From Chthonomonadia bacterium (GTDB lineage: Bacteria; Armatimonadota; HRBIN16): a stretch of DNA of 46,455 nucleotides. A program made the position numbers and the translations under genes. Position 1 is the stretch's first letter, and the number at the start of each line of letters is the position of its first letter. Below the pieces are notes generated by a model, which did not search any database, was not told the DNA's origin, and saw only the letters and a list, made by a program, of their open reading frames with translations. The stretch lies in NCBI GenBank assembly GCA_013314755.1, contig JABUFA010000029.1, positions 1 to 46,455 of the forward strand, read 5' to 3'. This document shows positions 34,960 to 43,901 of this stretch, piece after piece.

Positions 34960-36945
34960 ATGCAGAAGTCCACATCGGAAGCCGGGTGGCAATCCGCAAA
35001 CGCCAGAGCCTTTCACCTGCACGAATGGAGATTCCAGCTGAAACCGTCGGGGAATCCCTTTTCGCCTGTGGATAACGACATCGTTGCAGAGATTCGCCTG
35101 CCCACGGGCGAAACGGTTCGCCAGCCCGCTTTCTGGGACGGCGATAGCACATGGAAGGTCAGGCTAACCCCTGTTCGCTCCGGGCGCATTCAATGGCGAC
35201 TGCTCAGAAACGGTGCTCCGCTTTCTGTACAGGCGCAATTAGAAATTAAAGCGATTTCACCGCAGGCGTTGCAGGGTTTCGTTCGGAAGCATCCCCGCCT
35301 GAAGCAGTTTGTCACCGACACGGGTAAGGTCTTCTATCCCCTTGGGCAGAACGTTGCATGGAGAACCCAGAATACCGATTACCCTGTCTTTTTCGAGCAG
35401 ATGTCGCGGGCGAACATGAACTGGGCAAGGGTGTGGCTGTGTCACTGGGACGGTAAAAACCCCGACTGGGTGATGAATAAGCCGGTGGAACCCGGCTGGC
35501 TGGACATGGAGGTTATCCGACGCCTAGAGGAAATCGTGCGCCTTGCGGAAAGGTACGGCATTTTCATCCAGCTGACCCTTCAGCATCACGGGCAATACTC
35601 CACCCGAACGAACCCAAACTGGGCAGAAAACCCCTGGAACAGGCAGAACGGCGGCTTTCTCGAATCGCCGGAGCAGTTCTTCACCCACCCTCGCGCCATA
35701 GAGCTGACGCGCCATAAATACCGTTACTTCGTCGCGCGATGGGGCTACTCGCCGCATATCATGGCGTGGGAGCTGTTCAACGAGGTGGAATGGACCGACG
35801 CTTCCGCCAGCGGCAGGTGGGAGGTCGTTGCGCAGTGGCACCAGCAGATGGCGCAGTTCTTGAGGTCTATAGACACACACCGACACCTCATCACTACCAG
35901 CTCCGCCATGCACGTTCCCTCACTGTGGCAGGAGATGGACTATTACCAGCCTCACTACTATGTGCCGGACATTGCGGGCACTCTGCTGGCAATGCACCCC
36001 GACCAGTGGAACAAGCCCATTTTTATCGGTGAATGGGGTGGCGCAAATCCCCAGCAGTGGAACGATGAAGCTTTCCTGCGGCAGGGGCTATGGGTGGGCG
36101 TCATGCGCGGACTGGCAGGCGCAGCACAGTGGTGGTCCTGGGAGACCACCGAATCGCGCAAATGGTACCCTTACTGGGCGTCGCTTTCACAATTCTTGAA
36201 GATGGCAAATTACTCCACCGACCGCCTCTGGCAGGCATTACCTGCACGAGTGCTATCGGATGCACAGGCGCCGTTTCGCTTCTCGCCGGGCGGCGGATGG
36301 GAAGCCACTACGCAATATCGCTTCTCTGTGCCGACCGACGGCTCGCCGGTGGAGGGGCTGTCGCGTTTATCGCGGTTTGTTCAGGGCGAGTCGCATCGTG
36401 ATATGTGCCGGGAGCCTGTGGTGCTGGAGGTGCAGTTCGCCAGAGATGGAACGTGTACGCTACACGTGGGCACCGTCGCCCGCAGTGGCGCGGCTATAGT
36501 CGTCAAACTGGACAATCGCACCGTCGTTGAAGAGAAGTTCCCGTCGGCACAGCGCGATACTTTCGTGAACAGGCAAATCTCCTTCCCTGTGCCTGCGGGC
36601 AAGCACACCGTCTCCATCTTCAACCCGGGACCCGACTGGTTCACGCTGGACAGCGTCACGCTGGCTCCCTATGCCCCGCCCAGCAAGGCGGCCGCCTGCG
36701 GCAACGGCCAGAGCGCCATATGGTATCTGTGGCGTGAACAGCCCGTGGAAGCGCAGATTACCCTGAAGATACCGGACATCAAACGGGGAAGATACAGGAT
36801 TGTGTGGTGGGAACCCTCCTCTGCGAAAACGGTATACACGGAGACCATCGCCGTAGCGCAGGGAGGATTGGAGGTGAAAGTTCCCTCGCACGAGCGAGAT
36901 ATCGCAGGTTGTTTGCTTCCCGAGGGGCGCCGAGTCAGCCTGTAA
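34960..36945 (+). CDS. DUF5060-containing GH5-like glycoside hydrolase
   Basis: 661 residues. The N-terminal beta-sandwich (about 15-95; WRFQLKPSGNPFSPVDNDI...GRIQWRLL) resembles DUF5060, usually joined to a GH5-like (DUF4038) barrel. The barrel spans about 100-420; Glu275 in FNEVEW is the acid/base position and Glu358 in IGEWGG the nucleophile position of clan GH-A. The C-terminal beta region (about 480-660) looks like carbohydrate-binding modules. No signal peptide is visible, so it may be cytoplasmic or exported atypically. The start ATG 34960 has only a distant GAGG. Its last ~16 bases overlap rnpB on the other strand. Confidence 0.82.
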   Translation: MQKSTSEAGWQSANARAFHLHEWRFQLKPSGNPFSPVDNDIVAEIRLPTGETVRQPAFWDGDSTWKVRLTPVRSGRIQWRLLRNGAPLSVQAQLEIKAISPQALQGFVRKHPRLKQFVTDTGKVFYPLGQNVAWRTQNTDYPVFFEQMSRANMNWARVWLCHWDGKNPDWVMNKPVEPGWLDMEVIRRLEEIVRLAERYGIFIQLTLQHHGQYSTRTNPNWAENPWNRQNGGFLESPEQFFTHPRAIELTRHKYRYFVARWGYSPHIMAWELFNEVEWTDASASGRWEVVAQWHQQMAQFLRSIDTHRHLITTSSAMHVPSLWQEMDYYQPHYYVPDIAGTLLAMHPDQWNKPIFIGEWGGANPQQWNDEAFLRQGLWVGVMRGLAGAAQWWSWETTESRKWYPYWASLSQFLKMANYSTDRLWQALPARVLSDAQAPFRFSPGGGWEATTQYRFSVPTDGSPVEGLSRLSRFVQGESHRDMCREPVVLEVQFARDGTCTLHVGTVARSGAAIVVKLDNRTVVEEKFPSAQRDTFVNRQISFPVPAGKHTVSIFNPGPDWFTLDSVTLAPYAPPSKAAACGNGQSAIWYLWREQPVEAQITLKIPDIKRGRYRIVWWEPSSAKTVYTETIAVAQGGLEVKVPSHERDIAGCLLPEGRRVSL

Positions 36946-37307
36946 GCGGGGTTCTGTGCCCTGCCTGTAAAGGGCAGGCGGCGGCTATCTCTCTGGGGCG
37001 CCGGTTACCCGACACCTCTAGCGGCTGTACCCGGAGGCTCAGCGGGCGCACCTCACCGCCTCCCTATTCAGCCTTGCTCCCGATGGGGTTTGCCCTGCCA
37101 GTGGCATTACTGCCACTGCGGTGCGCTCTTACCGCACCTTTTCACCCTTGCCCGCATTCAGCAAACGCTGAACCGCTGGCGGTGTGTTTTCTGTGGCACT
37201 TTCCGTAGGGTCGCCCCTCCCGGACGCTATCCGGCATCGTGCCCTGTGGAGCCCCGACTTTCCTCCCCGCCCCAGAGGGCGAGGCAGCCGCCCGGCTGGC
37301 TCGGTAC
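36928..37307 (-). ncRNA. rnpB: RNase P RNA, type A
   Basis: On the minus strand the 5' P1 strand CCGAGCCAGCC (37294-37304) pairs with GGCTGACTCGG (36930-36940) with one mismatch. Between them are the universal core GAGGAAAGTC near the 5' end, ACAGAAA, GTGAAAAGGTGCGGTAAGAG, GAGCAAGGCTGAATAGG and ACAGAACCCC near the 3' end. These identify bacterial class A RNase P RNA, the catalytic subunit that removes 5' leaders from pre-tRNA. The end positions are judged to within a few bases. Its 3' strand overlaps the DUF5060 stop codon. Confidence 0.97.
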
Positions 37308-37316
37308 CCACGATTC

Positions 37317-37322
37317 ATTATA
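37317..37322 (-). promoter_or_regulatory. -10 element of rnpB
   Basis: A perfect TATAAT on the minus strand, about 12 bases before the predicted RNA 5' end. The -35 region lies inside the end of the PD40 gene and is a poor match. Confidence 0.5.
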
Positions 37323-37327
37323 CCTCT

Positions 37328-38503
37328 TTACGGATGGGGCGACCACGCGGGCGCATAGTTATCGCCCGTGCCATCGGTCAATCGCCGGGCATCTGAGCCG
37401 TCTGCGCTCACTATCCACAGGTCACGCCCGCCATCCTCCCGAAACTTCACATACACCAGGCTCGTGCCACCCTGCGACCAGGTGGGGGTCACCGCGTTGC
37501 CTTTGACAATCAGCCGCGGTTCCGGGTCGCCGATGCCCATCACGCCGATTCCTGCCCGGTCCTTCTCCTCGCCCTTAATACGCCACATCTCAAAGGCGAG
37601 ATGGGTTCCCTCCGGCGCCCAGACTACTACCCCCGGCGCCACGTCGCCCTCGCTGCGCCAGAGAGGCTGCATCGTCTCGGTGACCAGATTGTACAGCGCT
37701 ACGACGTGACCCAGCTGCCTGTTGCCGATAACTGTAATCGCTAACTGCGTACCATCCGGCGAAAGAGCAACGTGTACTTCCTCTCCGCCGATAATGGGTT
37801 CCGGCAGCTTCTGCGTGGAAGGCAAGGGGAGTTGCTGAGTCTCCTGTTGCGTCTCCCCCTCGTGCTCGTGGTCGGCGCCGCCCCGTTTGTAGCGCACCAG
37901 CACTTCGCCCCCCTCGGTGCGCTGTACCGCGTACACAATCCGCTTCTCGGTATCGTATGTCGGCTCGCGGAACAGCACACTGCCTCCGAAAGTGTTGCGC
38001 CACTGCTGTTCCAGCTCAAACGGAGGCATAATCTTCTCCGCCTCGCCGCCCTCGATATCCATCAGCAGAACCTGCCCCTGCAGGAGGAAGATGATATGCT
38101 TGCCGTCGGGCAGGAACTGTGGCTTCTCCTTTGCTCCCACGCTGACGGTCAGCTGCTGGACCCGCCTGCACTCTGGGTCGGCATAGAACAGCTGAGGCAC
38201 GCGATTCTCTCTGTCGGAGATGAACGCAATCAGCCGCCCATCGGGCGACCAGGCGGGATCGGTCTCTGCAGAGGGGTCTGTGGTTATCTGGCGAAGCCCA
38301 CTCCCGTCCGGACGAATCACCCAGAGGTCAGGGTTGCCAGAACGGTCGGATACGAACAGTATCCAGTCCTTTGTATTGATGTCAGCAGGCTTGACGCGGA
38401 AGGGATTGAAATAGCGAATCCAGAACATGCCCGCCCCGACCAGCACCGCCACGGCAAGTAGCCCCAGTAGCGTGTGCTTGAACCAGACACGGCGTAGATA
38501 CAT
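37328..38503 (-). CDS. TolB-like PD40 beta-propeller protein with N-terminal anchor
   Basis: 391 residues. One hydrophobic helix (TLLGLLAVAVLVGAGMFWI) anchors the protein, and the rest is a propeller of PD40/WD40-like blades, seen in the repeats WILFVSDRSGNPDLWVIRPDG, AWSPDGRLIAFISDRENR, QFLPDGKHIIFLL and the final NYAPAWSPHP. The propeller should lie outside the cytoplasm and bind a protein or other ligand. No catalytic domain is present. ATG 38503 has AAGGGAG upstream. It may be co-transcribed with the preceding 38572-39177 gene. Its 3' end overlaps the rnpB promoter region. Confidence 0.85.
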   Translation of the reverse strand: MYLRRVWFKHTLLGLLAVAVLVGAGMFWIRYFNPFRVKPADINTKDWILFVSDRSGNPDLWVIRPDGSGLRQITTDPSAETDPAWSPDGRLIAFISDRENRVPQLFYADPECRRVQQLTVSVGAKEKPQFLPDGKHIIFLLQGQVLLMDIEGGEAEKIMPPFELEQQWRNTFGGSVLFREPTYDTEKRIVYAVQRTEGGEVLVRYKRGGADHEHEGETQQETQQLPLPSTQKLPEPIIGGEEVHVALSPDGTQLAITVIGNRQLGHVVALYNLVTETMQPLWRSEGDVAPGVVVWAPEGTHLAFEMWRIKGEEKDRAGIGVMGIGDPEPRLIVKGNAVTPTWSQGGTSLVYVKFREDGGRDLWIVSADGSDARRLTDGTGDNYAPAWSPHP

Positions 38504-38571
38504 CGTACGCTCCCTTCAGAATGGTTTGCTCTCGCCTTTCGCTTTTCGCCCTGTAAAGCGCGGATTCCTGT

Positions 38572-39177
38572 TTAATGCAGTTGTACACTCAGCGGGCGAG
38601 CCAGAGCATCAACCACATTCCCGGAGCCGTAGGGTATCTGTACCAGCAGGTGCCGTTCGCCCGGATTGGCAATGAAAAACGCCATGCCATGTGTAAAGAT
38701 CAGCCCTTCGGGCGCACGTTTGGACAGCAGACGCACCTTAAAGAACCGAGGCAGATGTCCGTGCCGAATGTTCCCTCGCACATACTCAATCAGCGAATCG
38801 CTCAACGCACCGCGCTGGCAATGATAAGCGTAGATGTTCTGGTAGCTGATCCAGTCAAAACGGTCGTAAACCACAAAGAGCGAGAACTCAGTCACTTCAT
38901 GGATAAGGTCGGTACGGGGTAACTCGTAAAGGTTCTCCAGCAGAGCAAGAGCGTCTCCCACTCCAATAAACTGATGAGTAAACTCCCCCAGTGCACCCGA
39001 AAACTCCTCCGGTAAGTCGCGGAACTCGTAGTAACAGCCGTTGCTGGACAACACCACGCGGGCGATTTCATTGCTGAACTCCAGCCCCTCACCAACCTGT
39101 TGTTTCACGTATCGCGCCAGAACCTGTGTTGCCCCCCCGTCCGCCTCTAACTGATCAAGTAGCCATTCACTGTCCAT
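38572..39177 (-). CDS. Protein of unknown function (about 200 aa)
   Basis: About 201 residues from ATG 39177; a TTG at 39213 or GTG at 39192 could add up to 12 residues. It has no signal peptide or membrane helix and I recognise no family. It is acidic overall with a well-spaced hydrophobic core (ARYVKQQVGEGLEFSNEIAR, VTEFSLFVVYDRFDWISYQN, HGMAFFIANPGERHLLVQIP) that looks like an ordinary alpha/beta protein. The promoter is at 39245-39273. It lies 68 bases upstream of the PD40 gene on the same strand. Confidence 0.75.
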   Translation of the reverse strand: MDSEWLLDQLEADGGATQVLARYVKQQVGEGLEFSNEIARVVLSSNGCYYEFRDLPEEFSGALGEFTHQFIGVGDALALLENLYELPRTDLIHEVTEFSLFVVYDRFDWISYQNIYAYHCQRGALSDSLIEYVRGNIRHGHLPRFFKVRLLSKRAPEGLIFTHGMAFFIANPGERHLLVQIPYGSGNVVDALARPLSVQLH

Positions 39178-39244
39178 GGTTACCCCGTCCACTTCAGTTC
39201 CCTTCCTTCCCAAAGAGAGATGAACTGCCCCATTTCACAATAGG

Positions 39245-39273
39245 ATTTTAAGCCACCGGGACACGAAAGTCAA
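39245..39273 (-). promoter_or_regulatory. Promoter of the unknown/PD40 gene pair
   Basis: On the minus strand TTGACT (39268-39273), a 17-base spacer and TAAAAT (39245-39250). Confidence 0.7.
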
Positions 39274-39346
39274 CAAGTACAAACGATTTTACGTGAAAAA
39301 CAGCATTTTGACGGGGATAGATGGCAATATACAGATACCTGATTAT

Positions 39347-40648
39347 TTAACGGGGATGGTAAAGGGTATCGCTTTCCCCGTGATAGGCACGATGCAGAAG
39401 CTCCACAGGATGCATGATAGCCACAGGCTCCGGCAGGTCATTCAGCCCCTGAGCAATCCACGCCAGACAGCCGGGATTGCCAGTCAACACGATTTCCGCC
39501 CCCGTCGCGCGGACGCGCTCTACCTTGCGCCTCAGCAAACGTGACGCCATCTCGGGCTGTAGCAGATTGTAAATCCCTGCGCTCCCACAGCACATATCTG
39601 CCTCGTCCAGCTCTACCAGTCTCACGCCGGGGATACTGCGGATAATCTCGCGGGGCTGTCGACGTATTCCCTGTGCATGCGCCAGATGGCAGGCGTCATG
39701 ATAGGTCACCACCAGCTCCGAACGCCCATCTCGCCCCGTCAGGGGATGTTCCGGCGGCGCAATACCCACCTCTGCCAGAAACTCCATAATGTCCTTTACC
39801 TTTGCGGAAAAAGCGCGTGCGCGCTCGTCATGAGGGGTACAGGCAAACAGCCTGCCGTACTCTTTCATGGTGGAACCACAGCCCGCCGAGTTGACGATAA
39901 CTGCATCCACCCCCGCCCGCTCGAAACACTCTATCAAACGCAGTGCCCGCCGCCGTGCCTCTTCCGGGAAGCCGTTGTGCAGATGCAGAGCGCCACAACA
40001 GCCCTGCTCCGGCGGCACTACCACCTCGAAGCCATTGCGCTGCAAAACCGCAACCGTCGCCGCGTTCACCTCATGGAACAGCACCGACGCCACACAGCCT
40101 GTTAATAGTCCCACCCTGTCCCGCCGTTCGCCCACCGGCGGATAGACGCCTGCCAGCCTGGTGTGGCTTGTACCGCTGCGCACTTGGGGCAGCTTCGCCA
40201 CCACCATCCCCGCACCCAGCAACCGCGCAAACGGCACAGGCAGCGAGCCACCGCCAAACAACGGCGCAAACACCCGCCCTGCCTTCAGTGCCAGGGCAAA
40301 AGCGCGAGGTTGAGTCATGATGTCCAGAAGCCACTTCCTCGCCAGCCGCCGCACACCCGACCGGGCAGGTGAACGCTCTACCTGCGCCCGGGCAATCTCT
40401 ATCAGCCACCCGTACTTCACTCCAGATGGACACGCCGTCTCACATGCCAGACATCCCAGACAGGCGTCGATATGCTCCACCGCGCCAGCCTGCCACTGGA
40501 TACGCCCCTCAGCGACCGCCCGCATCAGGTAGATGCGCCCGCGCGGCGAGTCGGCTTCACTGCCCGCTTCCACGTAGGTGGGACACGCCTGGAGGCATAA
40601 ACCACAGTGGATACACTTCAGCAGGTCTTCACTGCGAAACTCCTGCAT
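39347..40648 (-). CDS. glcF: Glycolate oxidase iron-sulfur subunit
   Basis: 433 residues. Two ferredoxin-type 4Fe-4S motifs (CIHCGLCLQACPTY near residues 13-26 and CLGCLACETACPSG near 65-78) precede two CCG domains (GCCGALHLHNG and CCGSAGIYN) that bind a further Fe-S cluster. This matches GlcF, which passes electrons from glycolate (or lactate) oxidation to the quinone pool. The ATG shares its first base with the glcE stop (TGATG). GlcD, the third subunit, is not adjacent. Confidence 0.9.
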   Translation of the reverse strand: MQEFRSEDLLKCIHCGLCLQACPTYVEAGSEADSPRGRIYLMRAVAEGRIQWQAGAVEHIDACLGCLACETACPSGVKYGWLIEIARAQVERSPARSGVRRLARKWLLDIMTQPRAFALALKAGRVFAPLFGGGSLPVPFARLLGAGMVVAKLPQVRSGTSHTRLAGVYPPVGERRDRVGLLTGCVASVLFHEVNAATVAVLQRNGFEVVVPPEQGCCGALHLHNGFPEEARRRALRLIECFERAGVDAVIVNSAGCGSTMKEYGRLFACTPHDERARAFSAKVKDIMEFLAEVGIAPPEHPLTGRDGRSELVVTYHDACHLAHAQGIRRQPREIIRSIPGVRLVELDEADMCCGSAGIYNLLQPEMASRLLRRKVERVRATGAEIVLTGNPGCLAWIAQGLNDLPEPVAIMHPVELLHRAYHGESDTLYHPR

Positions 40649-41883
40649 CACAGCCCCTCCACAAACCTGCCGGGCGCCAGTATCCCATGCGGATCAAAGC
40701 CCTCTTTCAGCCGCCGCAGCACACCAACGCCGCCACGTACAGCATCCCACACGCCCACTTCGCGCTTTATCTCTGCGGACGCCTTCTCCAGCACGCAAAA
40801 GCCCTCCAGTGCGTGAGCCTGCGCCCGCAGTTCCCGTAACGCCTGCACGTCGGGCACGGTCTCTTCCCACCATACATACACAATGCCTGCCCCGAAATGT
40901 GCCTGCAGGTTAGCATCAGGAAAGCGCTGGTGTGTCCACACCAGCATGTCCGCCGTCTGTGCCGGCGGCACCACGCACCGACAGCGACACACCGCACTGG
41001 CAAGCAGGTAACGGTCACGCAACCACTCCACCTCATCTGCCTCTATCTGTGCCCATTCGGAATGAGTCCGTTCGCGCAGAAGGTCAAACTGCCAGCGCAC
41101 ATCCTCTTCAAACCCCGCCAGCCCGCAATACAGACGCCATCCTTCCTCGCGTCCATAGGTTACTTCCAGCATCTCTGCTTGCAGGAGGGGATGGTTCAGC
41201 GCATCCTGTAACTCGAACAGCCGCGCCACGTCGGCGACGTCCGAACGCACAGCAAGGGAGACCTCCGGCAGAGGAGCCACTTTGAAGGTGAGTTCCACCA
41301 GAACGCCCAGCGTGCCCCAGGAACCGGCGAAAAGACGAGGCAGGTCGTAGCCAGCAACGTTTTTGACCACGCCCACACCCGCTTTGACCCCCTCGCCCGA
41401 CGCCAGCACCACACGCACCGCCAGCAGCCACTCGCGAGGCAGACCGTAACGCTGGCAACTGAGCCCTGCCCCCTGCGACGCCACCACTCCGCCCAAGGTC
41501 TGCACATCCGGCAGGGGCACGTCAATAGGCAGCCACTGGTGATGCGGAGACAGAAGGCTTTGCAAAGCGCTGACGGTCATACCCGCCTCCACGGTGACCA
41601 CCAGGTCGCCCGGCGAATAGTCCTTGAGGCTCGCCAGCCCGCGCATGTCCATCGCCCAGAGATATTGCTGAAGGGGCGAACCGATACCGACATGCGATCC
41701 CCCACCCCACACTACTCCGGGCGCTTGAAGCCGATGGCATACCTCCAGCGCATCGCGCACTTCCTGCACGGAGGCGGGCTTGATGACGGTCTGAGGCACA
41801 CAGCCATCCAGTGCGTATGCTGTGCACCCCTCTCCTTCCTCAGCGGTTGTGACCGCTTTCAGCTCGGAAACGATGTCTGGCAT
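40648..41883 (-). CDS. glcE: Glycolate oxidase FAD-binding subunit (GlcE type)
   Basis: About 411 residues. The PCMH/FAD_binding_4 region runs from VIKPASVQEVRDAL through WGGGSHVGIGSP and TLGGVVASQGAG to VGVVKNVAGYDLPRLFAGSWGTLGV, and the C-terminal part ends FDPHGILAPGRF, the usual FAD-oxidase tail. It is shorter than GlcD and matches GlcE, partner of GlcF. The ATG at 41883 is preferred because a promoter ends only about 10 bases upstream, implying a nearly leaderless message; in-frame starts further upstream would lie inside or before that promoter. Confidence 0.8.
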   Translation of the reverse strand: MPDIVSELKAVTTAEEGEGCTAYALDGCVPQTVIKPASVQEVRDALEVCHRLQAPGVVWGGGSHVGIGSPLQQYLWAMDMRGLASLKDYSPGDLVVTVEAGMTVSALQSLLSPHHQWLPIDVPLPDVQTLGGVVASQGAGLSCQRYGLPREWLLAVRVVLASGEGVKAGVGVVKNVAGYDLPRLFAGSWGTLGVLVELTFKVAPLPEVSLAVRSDVADVARLFELQDALNHPLLQAEMLEVTYGREEGWRLYCGLAGFEEDVRWQFDLLRERTHSEWAQIEADEVEWLRDRYLLASAVCRCRCVVPPAQTADMLVWTHQRFPDANLQAHFGAGIVYVWWEETVPDVQALRELRAQAHALEGFCVLEKASAEIKREVGVWDAVRGGVGVLRRLKEGFDPHGILAPGRFVEGL

Positions 41884-41892
41884 GGTATCTGC

Positions 41893-41922
41893 ATTATAGA
41901 CGAAGCCGGTCTGCTTGCGCAA
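41893..41922 (-). promoter_or_regulatory. Promoter of glcE-glcF, predicting a leaderless mRNA
   Basis: On the minus strand TTGCGC (41917-41922), an 18-base spacer and a perfect TATAAT (41893-41898). Transcription should begin near 41886, only 3 or so bases before the ATG. Confidence 0.6.
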
Positions 41923-42005
41923 GCGCATTGGGATGGACGGCATGCGTCCCTCTGTCGCCCTCAGCGAGGCGAAGGGTCTCAATCGTCTACCTGGCATGAA
42001 TATTT

Positions 42006-42067
42006 TTCAAAAAATTATCAGAAAAATCAAAAATAATATTGATTTTTTGAATATCGCCTGATATAAT
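42006..42067 (+). promoter_or_regulatory. AT-rich promoter with nested inverted repeats
   Basis: TTGATT (42039-42044), a 17-base spacer and a perfect TATAAT (42062-42067). Two inverted repeats are nested over it: TTCAAAAAAT (42006-42015) with ATTTTTTGAA (42042-42051), and AAAAATCAA (42022-42030) with TTGATTTTT (42039-42047). Both cover the -35 box. The AT content is far above the surroundings. Confidence 0.7.
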
Positions 42068-42170
42068 GTGAAACATAGTCGCTGGATACGGTGTCTGTAT
42101 GTGATGGACAGGGCAGGCAGAGTTGACAAAGCCAGAGCCGCCCAGAGGCGAAACAAACGGGAGGTCCGCC

Positions 42171-42362
42171 ATGCAAGCGATACAGGAGCAAAAACCGAAG
42201 CACCACGGTCGCAATCAACCGTTGAACGCAGAAGCACCCTGCGATAACTGGCTGTTCGTCTGCGACCGGTGCGGTCAACCCATTTGCTACGACGAGCCTC
42301 TGCAGGTGAACTGTGTAAAAGGCGTTCCAGAGGTCGCCCACGTGAGGTGTGCGCAGAGATGA
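42171..42362 (+). CDS. Small cysteine-rich (zinc-finger-like) protein
   Basis: 63 residues from ATG 42171 behind GGGAGGT. The C-terminal half has CDNWLFVCDRCGQPICYDE and later VNC and VRC, giving several CxxC-type pairs that could bind zinc. The N-terminus is polar and probably flexible. No family recognised. It is transcribed from the AT-rich promoter and is followed by a small membrane protein. Confidence 0.65.
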   Translation: MQAIQEQKPKHHGRNQPLNAEAPCDNWLFVCDRCGQPICYDEPLQVNCVKGVPEVAHVRCAQR

Positions 42363-42398
42363 CCTCGCGCGAGGCTCGGTTAAAAGGAGAGCATGGCA

Positions 42399-42818
42399 AT
42401 GCGACTGGCACGAGAAACATGGCTCTTGCTGGCACTCGGCTTAGCCGACCTGGCCAGCACCGTCTACCTGGTGCGACATGGACTGGTGCGAGAAGCCAAC
42501 CCCGTGATGGCGTGGTATCTGGTGCACTTCGGGATGTGGGCGTTCTGCGCAGCCAAAACCACCATGCTGGTGTGTCCGCTGATGATACTGGAATGGGCGC
42601 GCAGGATAAAGCCGTATCTGGGACTGCTGGCACTTCGAATCGCGTTCATCGCATACGTTGCGCTCTACCTCAGCATTGTGTGGCGTGCCAATCAAGCCCA
42701 TCTCCAGCAAGTATTCAGCCCCTATCTGTCCCGCGCTACTCGCTTTCTGCAGGCGGCTCCGCGTGTGAACGCCCCTGCTCCTGACGCTCTCAAGCCGATG
42801 GTCATGCCGGTGGATTAA
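42399..42818 (+). CDS. Small membrane protein, DUF5658-like
   Basis: 139 residues, or 141 if ATG 42393 is used; ATG 42399 is better placed after AAGGAG (42384-42389). Hydrophobic segments are LLLALGLADLASTVYLV, WAFCAAKTTMLVCPLMIL and LLALRIAFIAYVALYLSI. The DLASTVYLVRHGLVREANPVM motif recalls DUF5658 proteins, small bacterial membrane proteins of unknown function. The C-terminus is polar. Likely second gene of an operon with the cysteine-rich protein. Confidence 0.65.
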   Translation: MRLARETWLLLALGLADLASTVYLVRHGLVREANPVMAWYLVHFGMWAFCAAKTTMLVCPLMILEWARRIKPYLGLLALRIAFIAYVALYLSIVWRANQAHLQQVFSPYLSRATRFLQAAPRVNAPAPDALKPMVMPVD

Positions 42819-42881
42819 CCCAGCAGGATTCCCTCCCCTTATCACGAAAGCAATATCAAAACGAGTGGGAGGGATGAACAC

Positions 42882-43901
42882 TTGCGAACGGTTGTTCTGA
42901 TAGCGGCAGGTGTGTTGCTGTTGCTTGCCGCCTGCGGTAGGAAACAGACGAGCACCACCGGCACGACCACAGCACCGGGCGGAACGAAGCTGGTGGTGGC
43001 GGTGATGCCCAAGCTGAAGGGCATTGACTACTTCAACGCGGTGGAGCGCGGCGCACGCGAGGCTGCGCAGGAACTTGGCAATATTGACCTCACCTACGAC
43101 GGTCCCACAGAGGGCAAGGTAGACCTGCAGATACCCTTCATTGAAAGCTGGACACTGCAAAAGGTGAACGTCATCGCCGTGGCGTGCAACGACCCGGACG
43201 CCATCTCCCCTGCCCTCAAGCGCGCCCGCGACAAGGGCGTTCACGTTATCACCTACGATGCCGATGCCAACGCTGAGAAGTCGGGACGGGAGTTCTTCGT
43301 GAACCAGGCGACCTTCGAAGACATCGGACGTGCGCTGGTGGACGAGATGGCTTCGCAGGCAGGGGAGGATGCGAAGGTGGCTATCGTCAGCTCCTCGCCT
43401 ACCGCGCCCAACCAGAACGCCTGGATTGCAGTCATGAAGCGCTACATGGCGGAAAAATACCCGAAGATGCAGATTGTCACGGTCCAGTATCCTGAAGAGG
43501 ACCAGGGACGCGCCTTCAGCATGACGCAGGACATCCTCAAAACCTATCCCGACGTGAAAGGCGTGTTTGGGCTTTCCTCCGTGGCGTTTCCGGGCGCTGC
43601 CGATGCCGTGCGCCAGGCTGGCAAGAGCGGCAAGGTGGCTGTTGTCGGGCTGTCTACTCCCAAGAGCATGAAGGAGTTCGTCAAAGACGGCACGGTGAAA
43701 ACGGTCATTCTGTGGAACCCGGTTGACCTGGGCTACCTGACCGTGTACGTAGCGAAAGCGGTGGCGGAAGGCACTCTGAAACCGGGCGTCACCGAGTTTG
43801 AAGCGGGACGGCTGGGCAAGGTGAAGGTAGAAGGTGACCAGGTTCTGCTTGGACCGCCGATGAAGTTCACCCGCGAGAACATCGACCAGTATGACTTCTG
43901 A
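42882..43901 (+). CDS. Sugar-binding lipoprotein of an ABC importer (LsrB/RhaS type)
   Basis: 339 residues. A lipoprotein signal (VLIAAGVLLLLAAC-G) places the mature protein on the outer face of the membrane. The periplasmic-binding-protein type 1 fold follows: VAVMPKLKGIDYFNAVERGAREAA, NVIAVACNDPDAISPALKRARDKG and HVITYDADAN are the typical segments of rhamnose, autoinducer-2 and related sugar binders. TTG 42882 is behind GGGAGGG; a nearby ATG (42874) is out of frame. It is the first gene of a set with two permeases. Confidence 0.9.
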   Translation: MRTVVLIAAGVLLLLAACGRKQTSTTGTTTAPGGTKLVVAVMPKLKGIDYFNAVERGAREAAQELGNIDLTYDGPTEGKVDLQIPFIESWTLQKVNVIAVACNDPDAISPALKRARDKGVHVITYDADANAEKSGREFFVNQATFEDIGRALVDEMASQAGEDAKVAIVSSSPTAPNQNAWIAVMKRYMAEKYPKMQIVTVQYPEEDQGRAFSMTQDILKTYPDVKGVFGLSSVAFPGAADAVRQAGKSGKVAVVGLSTPKSMKEFVKDGTVKTVILWNPVDLGYLTVYVAKAVAEGTLKPGVTEFEAGRLGKVKVEGDQVLLGPPMKFTRENIDQYDF

